NCBI RefSeq assembly: GCF_023806485.1
Contig: NZ_JAMSLR010000006.1
Location: 124,001-188,000, forward strand
Reading direction: 5' to 3'
Length of the DNA stretch: 64,000 nt
Source: Thermalbibacter longus
GTDB taxonomy: Bacteria > Chloroflexota > Chloroflexia > Thermomicrobiales > Thermomicrobiaceae
Shown here piece by piece: positions 25,014 through 33,993 of this stretch (the first letter of the stretch is position 1; each line of letters opens with the position of its first letter). The translations under genes and the position numbers were made by a program. A model generated the notes under the pieces. It made no database searches and was not told the DNA's origin. It saw nothing but the letters and a program-made list of their open reading frames with translations.

Positions 25014-26510
25014 TCAGGTTCTCCCTGTCTCGGCCACCACTCGCACGGTGCGGAGGGTGGGATCGGCTGGCCCGCTCAGGTACATCCCGGCTGCCAGCCC
25101 GGCATGCAGGTAGTCCACCACCTCCGGCGTGATCAGTTCGCCCGGCGCTATCACCGGGATCCCTGGCGGATACGGCGTGATCGGCTCGGCCGCGACCCGG
25201 CCGATGGCGCGCTCCAGCGGCGCCGGCTCCGCTGGCGCCAGGAAGGCCTCCCGGGGCGTCAGCACCTGCTGCGTGGCGGCCAGCACCGCGCCGGTCGAGC
25301 GCAGCTCGGCGCTCAGCGCTGGTGCCGAGCAGCTCCCCGCTGCCTGGGCCAGCCCGGTAAACCCGTCGATCAGGTGCCGGATCGTCTCCGGCGTGTCGCC
25401 GATCGTGACCAGCAGCATGACGCTGACAAGGTCGCTCATCTCGACCGCGATCCGGAACTGCTCGCGCAGGATCGCCTCGGCCTGGTAGCCGGTCAGCCCG
25501 AGGCCGTGCACGTCTACCAGGATGCGCGTCGGGTCGAACCCCGCGCCCGGGCGGCCGGCGATCAGCTCGGGCCCCAGGATGCGCAGGCCGGGGATCTGAG
25601 CGAGCGCCTCCCGGGCCTGCCAGGCCAGCTCGATCGTGCGGGAGAGGAGCGCCTCCCCCTCCAGCGCCATGCGCCGCCGGGCCACATCGATCGAGGCGTA
25701 GAGCATGGCTGCCGGGCTGGTGGTATGGAGCAGAGCGACGGCGCTGGCGAGCTGGCTCCGGGTGATCCGGTCTCCCTTCATCGTCAGCAGCGCGGTCTGG
25801 GTCAGTCCCCCCAGCAGCTTGTGGATGCTGGTGACGGCGGCGTCCGCCCCGGCCTGCATGGCGGAGTGGGGCAGTGCCGGGTGGAAGGCGAAGTGTGGTC
25901 CCCAGGCCTCGTCGACGAAGAGCGAGACCTCCCGCTCGTGGCAGATCCGGGCGATTTCCGGCAGGTCACTGGACACGCCCGTGTACGCCGGGCTGACCAG
26001 CACGACTGCGCGGGCCTGCGGGTACTGCTCCAGCGCCTCTTGCACCGTGGCGGGCGGGATATCGAGCATCACGTTGGCCTCGGGGTGGATCGCCGGGCAG
26101 ACATAGACCGGCCGCGCGCCGCTGAGGATCAGACCGGCCAGCAGAGACTTGTGGAGCGTGCGGCTGACGACGATCGGAGCGCCCGGCCGGCCGGCGGCCA
26201 GCATGAAGGCCAGGTTGCCGGTGGTGCTGCCGTTCAGCAGGAAGAGAGCGTCGTCCGCTTGCCAGGCCGCCGCGGCCAGCCGCTCGGCCTGTCCCAGGAG
26301 ATCTCGCGAGAGATGCGTGTCGTCTACGCCTCCGGCATGGGGGATATCCAGCGCTAGGGCCGCGTCTCCGAAGGCCTCGGCCAGCTCGGGGGCGACACCC
26401 CGGCCCTGCTTGTGGCCCGGCGTCGAGAAGGACACGATCCCCTGCCGTCGATACTCCAGCCAGGCCTCGAAGTAGGGCGCCTGACGCTGATCCAGCCCGC
26501 TATCCCCCAC
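25014..26510 (-). CDS. Orn/Lys/Arg decarboxylase-family enzyme
   Basis: A 498-residue fold-type I PLP enzyme of the short Bacillus SpeA-like class. It has the N-terminal FSTPGHKQGRG motif, FLLNGSTTGN phosphate loop, the DEAWGPHF segment and the Schiff-base lysine in TSIHKLLGGLTQ near residue 230. The C-terminal PYPPGIPVIAPGE is characteristic of the family. It should make cadaverine, putrescine or agmatine; which substrate cannot be read. I start it at the GTG at 26510, behind GAGGAGGAG, since the longer frame adds atypical sequence. Confidence 0.87.
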   Translation of the reverse strand: MGDSGLDQRQAPYFEAWLEYRRQGIVSFSTPGHKQGRGVAPELAEAFGDAALALDIPHAGGVDDTHLSRDLLGQAERLAAAAWQADDALFLLNGSTTGNLAFMLAAGRPGAPIVVSRTLHKSLLAGLILSGARPVYVCPAIHPEANVMLDIPPATVQEALEQYPQARAVVLVSPAYTGVSSDLPEIARICHEREVSLFVDEAWGPHFAFHPALPHSAMQAGADAAVTSIHKLLGGLTQTALLTMKGDRITRSQLASAVALLHTTSPAAMLYASIDVARRRMALEGEALLSRTIELAWQAREALAQIPGLRILGPELIAGRPGAGFDPTRILVDVHGLGLTGYQAEAILREQFRIAVEMSDLVSVMLLVTIGDTPETIRHLIDGFTGLAQAAGSCSAPALSAELRSTGAVLAATQQVLTPREAFLAPAEPAPLERAIGRVAAEPITPYPPGIPVIAPGELITPEVVDYLHAGLAAGMYLSGPADPTLRTVRVVAETGRT

Positions 26511-26886
26511 TCTGGACTCCTCCTCTCCCTGCTGCGCGTCGTACCGGTGCCCCCTGGCTACGGCCAGCCAGGCCGGGCTCAATCCTACGTCGCCCGGCCG
26601 ATGAGGTGGGACACAGCTCACCGCTGGCCTGGCTGGAGAGTGGCCCCCAGGCCGGCATCACGCCTTCCGGTACGCGTCTCGCGGCGACCAAGCGGATCCT
26701 GCCCCGCCGGCAGCCCTCTCTGAAACGGGTACCCTCTGCGCGCCAGTGCTTGACAGGCTTGGCTTTCCCCATTGCTCTGAGATTGATAGTGGCGGGCCAC
26801 AATCGAGTTTTTCTCCGGCGCCAGCGCGCGTGCGCGCCTGCTGGACGGGATCCGCGGTCTTCGTGCACACAGGAGAGGGGGGTGCC
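26511..26886. other. intergenic stretch between divergent genes
   Basis: About 375 bp separate the decarboxylase (minus) from the amidohydrolase (plus). A TTGACA at 26750-26755 is a possible -35 box for the plus operon, but no good -10 follows at 16-18 bp. A GGAGAGGGGGG stretch just before 26887 is the ribosome-binding site. No gene supported. Confidence 0.4.
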
Positions 26887-28242
26887 ATGGCGGATCGTCT
26901 GCTCCTGCGCGGCGGCTATGTCGTCACGATGGACGAGCAGATCGGCGATATCCCCGGTGGCGATGTGCTGGTCGAAGGAGACACCATCGCCCAGGTCGGG
27001 CGCGACATCGCAGCGGCTGATGCCGAGGTGATCGATGCCCAGGGGAAGGTGGTCATCCCCGGCTTCATCGATACGCACCGGCATACGTGGGAGACCGCGA
27101 TCCGCGGCTGCGCGCCGGACGCTACCCTGGACGACTACTTCGTCGAGGTGCTCGACACGTTCGCGCCGCTCTACCGTCCGGAGGACGTCTACGCCAGCAA
27201 CCTCGCTGGCGCTCTCGAGTGCTTGAATGCCGGGATCACCACGCTCGTCGATTGGTCGCACATCAACAACACCAGCGAGCATCCCGACGCAGCCATCCAG
27301 GGCCTGAAGGACGCGGGCATCCGCGCAGTCTACGCCTATGGCACCGCTAACACCTCGCTCCAGGCGTACTGGTTCAACAGCACCATCGTCATGCCGCGCG
27401 AGGATATCGAGCGGGTGCGCGTGCAGTACTTCAACTCGGATCAGGGCCTGCTCACGATGGCGCTCGCGACCCGCGGCCCAGGCTTCTGCACGGATGAGGT
27501 GGTGCGCGCCGAGTGGGAGATGGCACGCGACCTGGGCCTGCCGATCACGGTGCACGTCGCGATGGGCCGTCTGGCCGGGCGCTGGGGGATGGTCAAGCAC
27601 CTCGAGCGGCTGCAGCTCCTCTACCCCGACACGACCTACATCCACTGCTGCCACTTCAGCGACGAGGAGTGGCAACTCGTCGCGTCCAGCCGGGGCAAGG
27701 TCTCGATCGCGCCGCAGGTCGAGATGCAGATGGGGCACGGCTGGCCTCCGATCCTCAAAGCGATACAGTTCGGCCTGCGACCCAGCCTCAGCATCGACGT
27801 CGTGACGACCGTGCCGGGTGACATGTTCACCGAGATGCGCTGCGCCTTCGCCTGTGAGCGGGCACACCTGCACGAGGCGGCCTGGCCCACCGACACGCCG
27901 GTGAGCAAGGACACCTTCACTACCCGCGATATCCTGAAGATGGCTACCATCAACGGGGCTCACGTGGTGCTGCAGGAGGATCGCATCGGTTCGCTCACGC
28001 CAGGCAAGAAGGCGGACATCGTCGTCATCGACGGCGGGGCCGTCAACACGGCGCCGCTCTTCGACCCGGTGGCCACGGTGGTCATCTGTGCTGACGTCTC
28101 CAACGTCGACACGGTCATCGTCGACGGCCGCATCGTCAAGCGCGACGGCAAGCTGCTCGCCGATTGGGAGGCGGCGCGGCGCCGGGTCGAGGCCTCGCGC
28201 GATTACCTCATCGAGGCGCGCGAGCGCAAGCAGGCGGCCTAG
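26887..28242 (+). CDS. metal-dependent amidohydrolase
   Basis: A 451-residue member of the amidohydrolase superfamily (deaminase/chlorohydrolase branch, TrzN/AtzB/SAH-deaminase-like). Metal and catalytic residues seen: HxH in GFIDTHRHTW near residue 62, His in ITVHVAMG near 222, HCCHFSDEEW near 256, and Asp in LSIDVVTTVPGD near 300. The C-terminal IGSLTPGKKADIVVID is the family's beta-sandwich signature. It probably deaminates or dechlorinates a cyclic substrate. Starts at 26887, the first ATG with a good site. First gene of a four-gene catabolic operon. Confidence 0.85.
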   Translation: MADRLLLRGGYVVTMDEQIGDIPGGDVLVEGDTIAQVGRDIAAADAEVIDAQGKVVIPGFIDTHRHTWETAIRGCAPDATLDDYFVEVLDTFAPLYRPEDVYASNLAGALECLNAGITTLVDWSHINNTSEHPDAAIQGLKDAGIRAVYAYGTANTSLQAYWFNSTIVMPREDIERVRVQYFNSDQGLLTMALATRGPGFCTDEVVRAEWEMARDLGLPITVHVAMGRLAGRWGMVKHLERLQLLYPDTTYIHCCHFSDEEWQLVASSRGKVSIAPQVEMQMGHGWPPILKAIQFGLRPSLSIDVVTTVPGDMFTEMRCAFACERAHLHEAAWPTDTPVSKDTFTTRDILKMATINGAHVVLQEDRIGSLTPGKKADIVVIDGGAVNTAPLFDPVATVVICADVSNVDTVIVDGRIVKRDGKLLADWEAARRRVEASRDYLIEARERKQAA

Positions 28243-28315
28243 CGCTCGACCCGACCGGCACGGTCGCGCCAGGCGATACCCTGTGTCCCTCTTCGGCAGA
28301 CGAGGAGGACTGTGG

Positions 28316-29383
28316 ATGAGAGCGATGGTCTTCCGATCCTTCGGGGGACCGGAGGTGCTGGAGCTGGCCGATGTCCCCACGCCCCGCTCCGGGCCCCGCG
28401 ACGTCGTGGTACGCGTGGCCGCGGCGACGGTGAACCGGCTCGACATCGAGTTCCGCCAGACTGGATTCGGGTTCGCGGGGGCCGATTTTCCGTTCCCGCA
28501 CGTCGGCGGGGCTGACGCTGCGGGCGTGGTCGACGAGGTCGGCAGCGAGGTCGTCGAAGTCGCCCCAGGAGACCGGGTGGTCATCTACCCGTTCGTCACC
28601 TGCGGGCGCTGCGAGCCCTGCCGGAACCGGTGGCCGGAGAACACCTGCTGGAACTACCAGTTGCTCGGCGTGCAGCGCTGGGGCGGCTATGCGGAGTACT
28701 CCTGCGTGCCGGTCGCCAACGTGGTCTCTCTGCCGGCCTCGGTGGCGTTCCAGCACGCCGCCTGTTTGCCGATCTCTTACGTTACTGCCTGGCACGGCCT
28801 GGTCAACCGCGCAGCGGTTGGGCCGGGTGACCGGGTACTGGTCATGGGCGGGACGAGCGCCACTGGTACCGCTGCCGTGCAGATCGCCAGGCTCCGCGGG
28901 GCACACGTCGTCGCTGTAGGGAGGACGGATTGGAAACTCCAGCGGCTGATCGAGCTCGGCGCGCACGCGGCGGTGCGACTCGGCGACGAGGGCTGGATCG
29001 CGAAGGCGCGTGACGCGCTGGGTGGGCGCGGGGCGACAGTGCTCTTCGATACGCTCGGCGCGGTCACCTGGTCGAACGTGCATGAGCTGGTCGATCGCGG
29101 CGCGCGGGTGGCTGTCTGCGGGCGCACGACTGGCCCTGAGCTGCAGGCGAACCTGCTCTGGCTCTACCGCAACGTAACGACGGTCTTCTTCTATCTCTCC
29201 GGCCAGCGGCGTGACCTGGTCGAACTCGTCGCCTGCCTGGAACGCGAGCTGCTGCGGCCGGTAGTGCATCGCGAGTACCCGCTGGAACAGCTCGCCGAGG
29301 CACAGCGGGAGGTCGCCGAGGGCAAGGTGTTCGGCAAGGCGGTCGTGAGACCCTGGCGCGAGGATGCAGGAGGTGCATCGTGA
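28316..29383 (+). CDS. zinc-binding alcohol dehydrogenase/quinone oxidoreductase
   Basis: A 355-residue medium-chain dehydrogenase. The GroES-like N half includes FPHVGGADAAGVVDEVG and the structural-zinc cysteines CGRCEPCRNRWPENTC near residues 98-112. The Rossmann half has VLVMGGTSATGTAAVQIA near 180, a glycine-rich NAD(P)-binding stretch. The ATG at 28316 is behind CGAGGAGGA. Its stop overlaps the start of the VOC gene by 4 bases (GTGA). In this operon it would oxidise or reduce an alcohol or aldehyde intermediate; substrate unknown. Confidence 0.85.
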   Translation: MRAMVFRSFGGPEVLELADVPTPRSGPRDVVVRVAAATVNRLDIEFRQTGFGFAGADFPFPHVGGADAAGVVDEVGSEVVEVAPGDRVVIYPFVTCGRCEPCRNRWPENTCWNYQLLGVQRWGGYAEYSCVPVANVVSLPASVAFQHAACLPISYVTAWHGLVNRAAVGPGDRVLVMGGTSATGTAAVQIARLRGAHVVAVGRTDWKLQRLIELGAHAAVRLGDEGWIAKARDALGGRGATVLFDTLGAVTWSNVHELVDRGARVAVCGRTTGPELQANLLWLYRNVTTVFFYLSGQRRDLVELVACLERELLRPVVHREYPLEQLAEAQREVAEGKVFGKAVVRPWREDAGGAS

Positions 29384-30273
29384 CCCTGATGAGCCTTGAC
29401 CACGCGGTCATCCGCGTGCGCGACCTCGAGACTGCGCTGCATTGGTATCGCGACATCCTCGGGCTGATGGTCATCGAGGAGCGCGATGGTACGGTCTACC
29501 TGGGCTGCGGCTGCGATCCTCACTTCGACCTGGGGCTGGTGGCCGGCGGGGTGGGGCTCGACCACGCGGCGTTCGCCGTGGCCGACCATGCGGCGCTGGT
29601 GGCCGCCCGCGAGCGGTTCGCTGGGCGCGGCGTGCGCTGCAGCGAGATCGAGCAGCGCGGGGAGCCTGGCATCGCCTCGGCTTTCCGGGTCTTCCTCCCG
29701 ACTGGCCATACCTTCGAAGTGGTGGCGCGCGATGGCACGACTGGCTATCCACACCCGACGAAATGGCATGCCGCGGCCGCGCACGCGCCGATCGACCTCA
29801 GCCACGTGACGCTGATGGTCGAGGATGTCCAGGCAGCGGTCGAGTTCCTCCGCGACCAGCTCGACTTCGCCGTCTCCGACATCGTCCAGCCCACGCCGGA
29901 GTCACCCTGGGTTTTCGCGTTTACCCGGGTCGGCGAGAACCACCACGACGTCGCGCTGGCGCTGGGAGACGGTGGAGGGAAGCTGCACCACGTCGCCTTC
30001 CAGGTCAACGGCGTCGGCGAGGTGGTGCACTTCGCCGACCGGCTGGGCCGCTTCGGCTGGAAGATCGAGGCGGGCGTCGGGCGGCACGGGCCGGGTGGTA
30101 ACACGTTCCTCTACGTCCGCGACCCCTTCGGGAACCGGGTGGAGATCACCGCCGATGTCGCTCGCGTGCCGAACCGCTGGGAGCCGCCGAAGGTCTGGAC
30201 TGGTGACCTCTCGGCGATCTTTAATGTCTGGACAGAGGAGCCGCCGCCGGCGAGCTTCGCCGAGGGGACGTAG
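29380..30273 (+). CDS. two-domain VOC (extradiol-dioxygenase-like) protein
   Basis: A 297-residue protein with two vicinal oxygen chelate domains (residues about 4-122 and 137-260). In the second, a metal triad is plausible: His in LSHVTLMV near 141, His in KLHHVAF near 203, and Glu in NRVEIT near 255. This matches the iron site of type I extradiol dioxygenases such as catechol 2,3-dioxygenase. The GTG at 29380 overlaps the previous stop. Ring-cleaving activity is an inference strengthened by the fumarylacetoacetate-hydrolase-family gene that follows. Confidence 0.82.
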   Translation: MTLMSLDHAVIRVRDLETALHWYRDILGLMVIEERDGTVYLGCGCDPHFDLGLVAGGVGLDHAAFAVADHAALVAARERFAGRGVRCSEIEQRGEPGIASAFRVFLPTGHTFEVVARDGTTGYPHPTKWHAAAAHAPIDLSHVTLMVEDVQAAVEFLRDQLDFAVSDIVQPTPESPWVFAFTRVGENHHDVALALGDGGGKLHHVAFQVNGVGEVVHFADRLGRFGWKIEAGVGRHGPGGNTFLYVRDPFGNRVEITADVARVPNRWEPPKVWTGDLSAIFNVWTEEPPPASFAEGT

Positions 30274-30294
30274 TCGCGGGAGGGACGCAGCGCG

Positions 30295-31245
30295 ATGCGA
30301 CTGGTGAGCTACCGCTACCGGGGCTGGTCGAGTGTTGGAGTGCTCGACGACGATACGGTGATCGATATCCCGAAGGCGTATGCCGAGCTGCTGCGGCGGC
30401 GTGGCGTCGCTGATGCCGAGGGGAGGGCGCTGGCCGAGTGCCCGCCCGATCTCGTCGAGCTGCTGCGGCGCGACGGGCTGGGGCGGGCTACTGAGGCGGT
30501 GGCCGCCGCGAAGGATTTGCTGGCTCGCGACCGCCAGGCAGCCGAGGCGGCGGGGCTGGCCCTACCGGCCGGCGATCCCCACCTGCGGCTCCTCGCGCCG
30601 CTTTCGCGCCCGGACAAGATCATCTGCCTAGGCCTGAACTATGCTGACCACGCTGCCGAGAGCGGTGCGGCGGTACCCGACTATCCAGAGCTGTTCAACA
30701 AGTTTCCCAGCTCGCTCATCGGCCCGGGCGAGCCGATCGTGCTGCCGCGGGTCAGCCAGCAGGTGGACTACGAAGCCGAGCTGGCCGTGGTGATCGGTCG
30801 ACCTGGCCGGTATCTGGAAGAGTCGCGGGCGCTCGAGCACGTCGCCGGCTACACCATCCTCAACGACATCAGCATGCGTGACTTCCAGTTCCGCGGGCGC
30901 CAGTGGATGCAGGGCAAGACCTTCGACCGCTCGACCCCGCTCGGCCCCTGGGTGGTGACCGCCGACGAGGTCCCCGACCCGCAGGCGTTGGAGATCTCCT
31001 GCGAGGTCAACGGCGAGCGCCTGCAGCACTCGAATACCCGGGAGCAGATCTTCAGCGTCGCCCGCGTGGTCGCGTACATTTCCCAGATCGTGGCCTTGGA
31101 GCCGGGCGACGTGATCGCGACCGGCACGCCGGCCGGCGTGGGCTTCGCCAGGAAGCCGCCGCGCTTCCTGCGCCCCGGCGATGTGGTGCGGGTGACAGTC
31201 GAGCGGATCGGCACGCTGGAGAACCCGGTGGTCGCCGAAGCCTAG
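30295..31245 (+). CDS. fumarylacetoacetate hydrolase family protein
   Basis: A 316-residue protein. The FAH catalytic domain starts near residue 100 (PDKIICLGLNYADHAAESG). Metal-binding acids appear in VDYEAELAVVIG near 160 and LNDISMRDFQFRGRQWMQGK, TFD near 190-207. The GDVIATGTPAGVGF motif near 265 is also diagnostic. Members hydrolyse or decarboxylate dioic-acid ring-cleavage products. It ends the four-gene catabolic operon (amidohydrolase, dehydrogenase, VOC, FAH) and is followed by a strong hairpin. Confidence 0.9.
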   Translation: MRLVSYRYRGWSSVGVLDDDTVIDIPKAYAELLRRRGVADAEGRALAECPPDLVELLRRDGLGRATEAVAAAKDLLARDRQAAEAAGLALPAGDPHLRLLAPLSRPDKIICLGLNYADHAAESGAAVPDYPELFNKFPSSLIGPGEPIVLPRVSQQVDYEAELAVVIGRPGRYLEESRALEHVAGYTILNDISMRDFQFRGRQWMQGKTFDRSTPLGPWVVTADEVPDPQALEISCEVNGERLQHSNTREQIFSVARVVAYISQIVALEPGDVIATGTPAGVGFARKPPRFLRPGDVVRVTVERIGTLENPVVAEA

Positions 31246-31254
31246 CCCGGTTTT

Positions 31255-31276
31255 GCCCGGCGCCGAAGCGCCGGGC
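31255..31276. terminator. bidirectional terminator hairpin, UUCG loop on minus
   Basis: A perfect 9-bp stem (GCCCGGCGC with GCGCCGGGC) between convergent genes. Read from minus the loop is UUCG closed by C-G, the classic ultra-stable tetraloop; read from plus it is CGAA. No long T-run, but the stem is very strong. Confidence 0.75.
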
Positions 31277-31335
31277 TCGATGCTCGAGCCCCCTCGAAGG
31301 GAGCTTGCTTGTCTACCTCGGCGGGCAGGCCACGG

Positions 31336-32364
31336 CTACGCCGGCTCCAGCTCGATGCCGGCCGCGATGCCGTTCTCCAGCATCGGCGCGGCGACCGTGC
31401 TGTAGCGCTCCAGGATGGCGCGGGCGTGGGCCTGCACTTGCTCGCGGAGGCTATCCGGCTGCACGACTTCGACCGCGCCGCCGTAGCTCAGCACCCAGCG
31501 GGCGAAGTCTGGCGTCACCGGCAGCTTCACGGTGAAGCGCAGGCGACCGTCCGGCAGCCACTCGATCCGCTGCGAGTGGTGCCACTGCTCCTCAGCGACC
31601 CAGTGTGCCGCCGGAGGAGAGAACAGCAGCTCCACCGCCTCGGCCGGTTGGTCTTTGGCGTCGATCATCCCCCAGCTCGACATCAGAAACTCGCCCAGGT
31701 CGAACTCTTGCCGGCGCTCGAAGGGCGTGCGAGTGATCCGAAGCGTCTTGATCCGATCGACCTTGAACGTCCGCCAGGCCCGGCGCGTGTGGCACCAGCC
31801 GATCAGATACCAGCCTCGGAGGTAGGGCACCAGCGCGTAGGGGTCCACCAGCCGCGAGTAGATGGGGCTCTGGCGCATCGGCGGCTGGTATTCCATCTCG
31901 ACCGTCCAGCCGCTGGTGATCGCTTCGAAGAGCTCTCGGAGGATCTGTTCCCGGTGCTGGGCTTTTGGAGTCGGCGCCAGCGAGCGCCGAACCGGCTCGA
32001 TCGGTAGGCGTAAACCCTTCGGCAGCACGGTGTGCAGTCGCTCCAGCGCGGCAGCGAGCTTGTCCTGCGGGACACCGGGGCTGCGGCTTCCGGCCACTGC
32101 CGCCAGCGACAGGGCGAGCAGCTCGACCATCTCGAACGTCACCGAGGGAAGTGCCGGTAGTGTCTTGATGCAGTAACCCTCGCTGGTCGAGACGATCTCG
32201 ATTCCCAGCCGTTCCCGGATGACCCGCAGGTCGTTCGTGATCTGGCGCTCGCTCACCTCGTATCGCTGGGCCAGATCTCGGCGCTTCATCCGTCGCTGGC
32301 TGAGCGCGATCAGGATATCGAGGATTCTGGCGACCCGCTGCAGTTCGGGCTCACGCTTGGCCAT
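31336..32364 (-). CDS. WYL-domain transcriptional regulator
   Basis: A 342-residue regulator. An N-terminal helix-turn-helix lies near residues 8-60 (ILDILIALSQRRMKRRDLAQ and RYEVSERQITNDLRVIRE, the HTH_11-like form). A WYL domain lies near 150-230 (TVEMEYQPPMRQSPIYSRLV and DPYALVPYLRGWYLIGWCHT). WYL domains bind ligands, often nucleotides or small effectors. I chose the ATG at 32364, behind GGAGGGACAGG, over a longer frame. It faces the catabolic operon and may regulate it, but the arrangement is convergent so this is only a guess. Confidence 0.88.
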   Translation of the reverse strand: MAKREPELQRVARILDILIALSQRRMKRRDLAQRYEVSERQITNDLRVIRERLGIEIVSTSEGYCIKTLPALPSVTFEMVELLALSLAAVAGSRSPGVPQDKLAAALERLHTVLPKGLRLPIEPVRRSLAPTPKAQHREQILRELFEAITSGWTVEMEYQPPMRQSPIYSRLVDPYALVPYLRGWYLIGWCHTRRAWRTFKVDRIKTLRITRTPFERRQEFDLGEFLMSSWGMIDAKDQPAEAVELLFSPPAAHWVAEEQWHHSQRIEWLPDGRLRFTVKLPVTPDFARWVLSYGGAVEVVQPDSLREQVQAHARAILERYSTVAAPMLENGIAAGIELEPA

Positions 32365-32574
32365 CCTGTCCCTCCATCCCCTGGTGAACTGAAGTATAGG
32401 CCAGAAGCGCTGAACACGGGAGAACTGCACCGAAAGGAGCGTGTGGCTTGTCCAGAGTATCGCGTTGAGCCCCGGTGATCAGCGGTTTGGCGCCGCTGCT
32501 ATAGTTGGCATGACGGTTCCTGTCCTCCCGTTCGGGAGGATTTCTCGCAGCGGTGCTCGTCGCGATCGTTCGCG

Positions 32575-33429
32575 GTGAGGCACTGGATCGTTTCGAGCAT
32601 GCTGGTGCCGATGACGACGCAGCCGGCAGATCCCGGGGTGCAGGCGCGGAGCGGCGAGCGACCGCGTCTTCCGGCACACGCGCGGATTCTCGGTCTCCCG
32701 GTGCACGACCTCACCCTACCGGAGCTGGTCGACCGCGTCCGGGCCTGGTTGCGGGCCGAACCGGATCGCCTGCACCAGGTGGTGACCCTGAACCCGGAGA
32801 TGGTGATGGCGGCCCGGCATCTCCCTGAGTTCCGTGAAACCATCGAAGCGGCCGACCTGGTCACGGCTGATGGCATCGGGATCGTGCTGGCCGCGCGCGT
32901 GCTCGGCCGGCCACTGCGCGAGCGGGTCACCGGCGTCGACCTGGTGGAGGCGCTGGCGGCCACAGGAGAGCCGGAGCTGGCTCTTTTCTTGCTCGGCGCC
33001 GCGCCAGGTGTCGCTGAGCGGGCAGCCCGGCGGCTAGAGGCGCGCTATCCTGGATGCCGGATCACCGGGACGTGGGCCGGCTCGCCGGGGCCGGAGGGAA
33101 GCGCCGAGTCGCTCGCCCGGATCGCCGAGGCCCGTCCGGCGGTGTTGCTCGTCGCCTACGGCGCTCCGGCACAGGAGCTCTGGATCGCGCGGCACCGGCG
33201 CGAGCTGGAGCAGGCGGGCGTGGTCGTCGCCGTTGGTGTGGGCGGTACGTTCGACTACCTGTCCGGCGCGGTGCCGCGCGCGCCGCGCGCGCTCCGGCGC
33301 CTGGGCCTGGAGTGGCTCTACCGGCTGATCCGGCAGCCCTGGCGCTGGCGGCGGCAACGAGCCCTGCCGCAGTTCGCTCTGCTGGTGGTGCGCGAGTGGG
33401 TGGCGCGGCGGCTCGGGGGTAGGAAGTAG
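32575..33429 (+). CDS. WecG/TagA/CpsF-family glycosyltransferase
   Basis: A protein of up to 284 residues of the WecG/TagA/CpsF (GT26) family, which transfers N-acetylmannosaminuronate or similar sugars during cell-surface polymer synthesis. Conserved blocks: VTLNPEMVMAARHLPEFRE, ADLVTADGIGIVLAARVLG, LRERVTGVDLVEALA, LFLLGAAPGVAERAAR, and a late GVGGTFDYLSGAVPRAPR, LRRLGLEWLYRL. The GTG at 32575 is the longest start; ATGs at 32599 and 32611 are alternatives, and none has a strong site. It is followed by a small zinc-binding membrane protein and a sugar kinase. Confidence 0.87.
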   Translation: MRHWIVSSMLVPMTTQPADPGVQARSGERPRLPAHARILGLPVHDLTLPELVDRVRAWLRAEPDRLHQVVTLNPEMVMAARHLPEFRETIEAADLVTADGIGIVLAARVLGRPLRERVTGVDLVEALAATGEPELALFLLGAAPGVAERAARRLEARYPGCRITGTWAGSPGPEGSAESLARIAEARPAVLLVAYGAPAQELWIARHRRELEQAGVVVAVGVGGTFDYLSGAVPRAPRALRRLGLEWLYRLIRQPWRWRRQRALPQFALLVVREWVARRLGGRK

Positions 33430-33438
33430 GGATGCGAG

Positions 33439-33987
33439 GTGGTGTTGTCGGACATCAGTGAGCAGCCGTGCTCGTACCACCCCAGGGTGCTCACCCGGCT
33501 GCGCTGCAGCAAATGTGGGAAGCCGATCTGCCCCCGCTGCGCGGTCGAGACGCCGGTCGGGTTCCGTTGCCCGGAGTGCGCGCAGGTGCGTGGACTACCG
33601 ACGTATGAGACCAGTCCTGGGATCCTGGCCCGCAGCGCGCTGGCCGGCCTGGTGGCGGCCGGCTTCGTCGGTGTCCTCTGGGGCTATCTCCCGGACTGGG
33701 GCTTCTACATGTCACTGGCCCTGGGCTTCGGCGTCGCCGAGGCAATGGCCTGGGCGGCCAACTACAAGCGAGGGCGCGATCTCCAGTTCCTTGCCATCGG
33801 CTGCGTGCTCTTCGGGATCGTCCTCTCGCGCGTGGTGCTGGCCCAGCGAGTGCCCGGCCTCGGCCTCGACGAGCTCCTCGACCAGGCCATGGATCCCCGG
33901 GTCATCGCCGCGTTCCGGCTCCGGCTGATCCCCGACCTGCTCTTCATGGCCCTCGCGGTGATCATCCCATACGTGCGCTTCCGGTGA
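33439..33987 (+). CDS. B-box-like zinc-binding membrane protein
   Basis: A 182-residue protein. The N terminus has a B-box-type zinc motif: CSYHPRVLTRLRCSKC near residues 11-26, CPRCAVETPVGFRCPECA near 31-49. Four or five hydrophobic segments follow (ILARSALAGLVAAGFVGVLW, FYMSLALGFGVAEAMAWA, LQFLAIGCVLFGIVLSRVVL, LLFMALAVIIPYVRF). The start is a GTG with further GTG/TTG codons after it. It resembles DUF-type B-box membrane proteins of bacteria. Function unknown. It lies 9 bp after the glycosyltransferase and 6 bp before the kinase, so an operon is likely. Confidence 0.72.
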   Translation: MVLSDISEQPCSYHPRVLTRLRCSKCGKPICPRCAVETPVGFRCPECAQVRGLPTYETSPGILARSALAGLVAAGFVGVLWGYLPDWGFYMSLALGFGVAEAMAWAANYKRGRDLQFLAIGCVLFGIVLSRVVLAQRVPGLGLDELLDQAMDPRVIAAFRLRLIPDLLFMALAVIIPYVRFR

Positions 33988-33993
33988 TCGTCG

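Noticed and set aside
26500-28584. Long minus-strand open frame opposite the amidohydrolase
   Set aside because: It spans the intergenic region and two real genes, has shadow-type composition, and the plus-strand genes have clear catalytic motifs and ribosome-binding sites.
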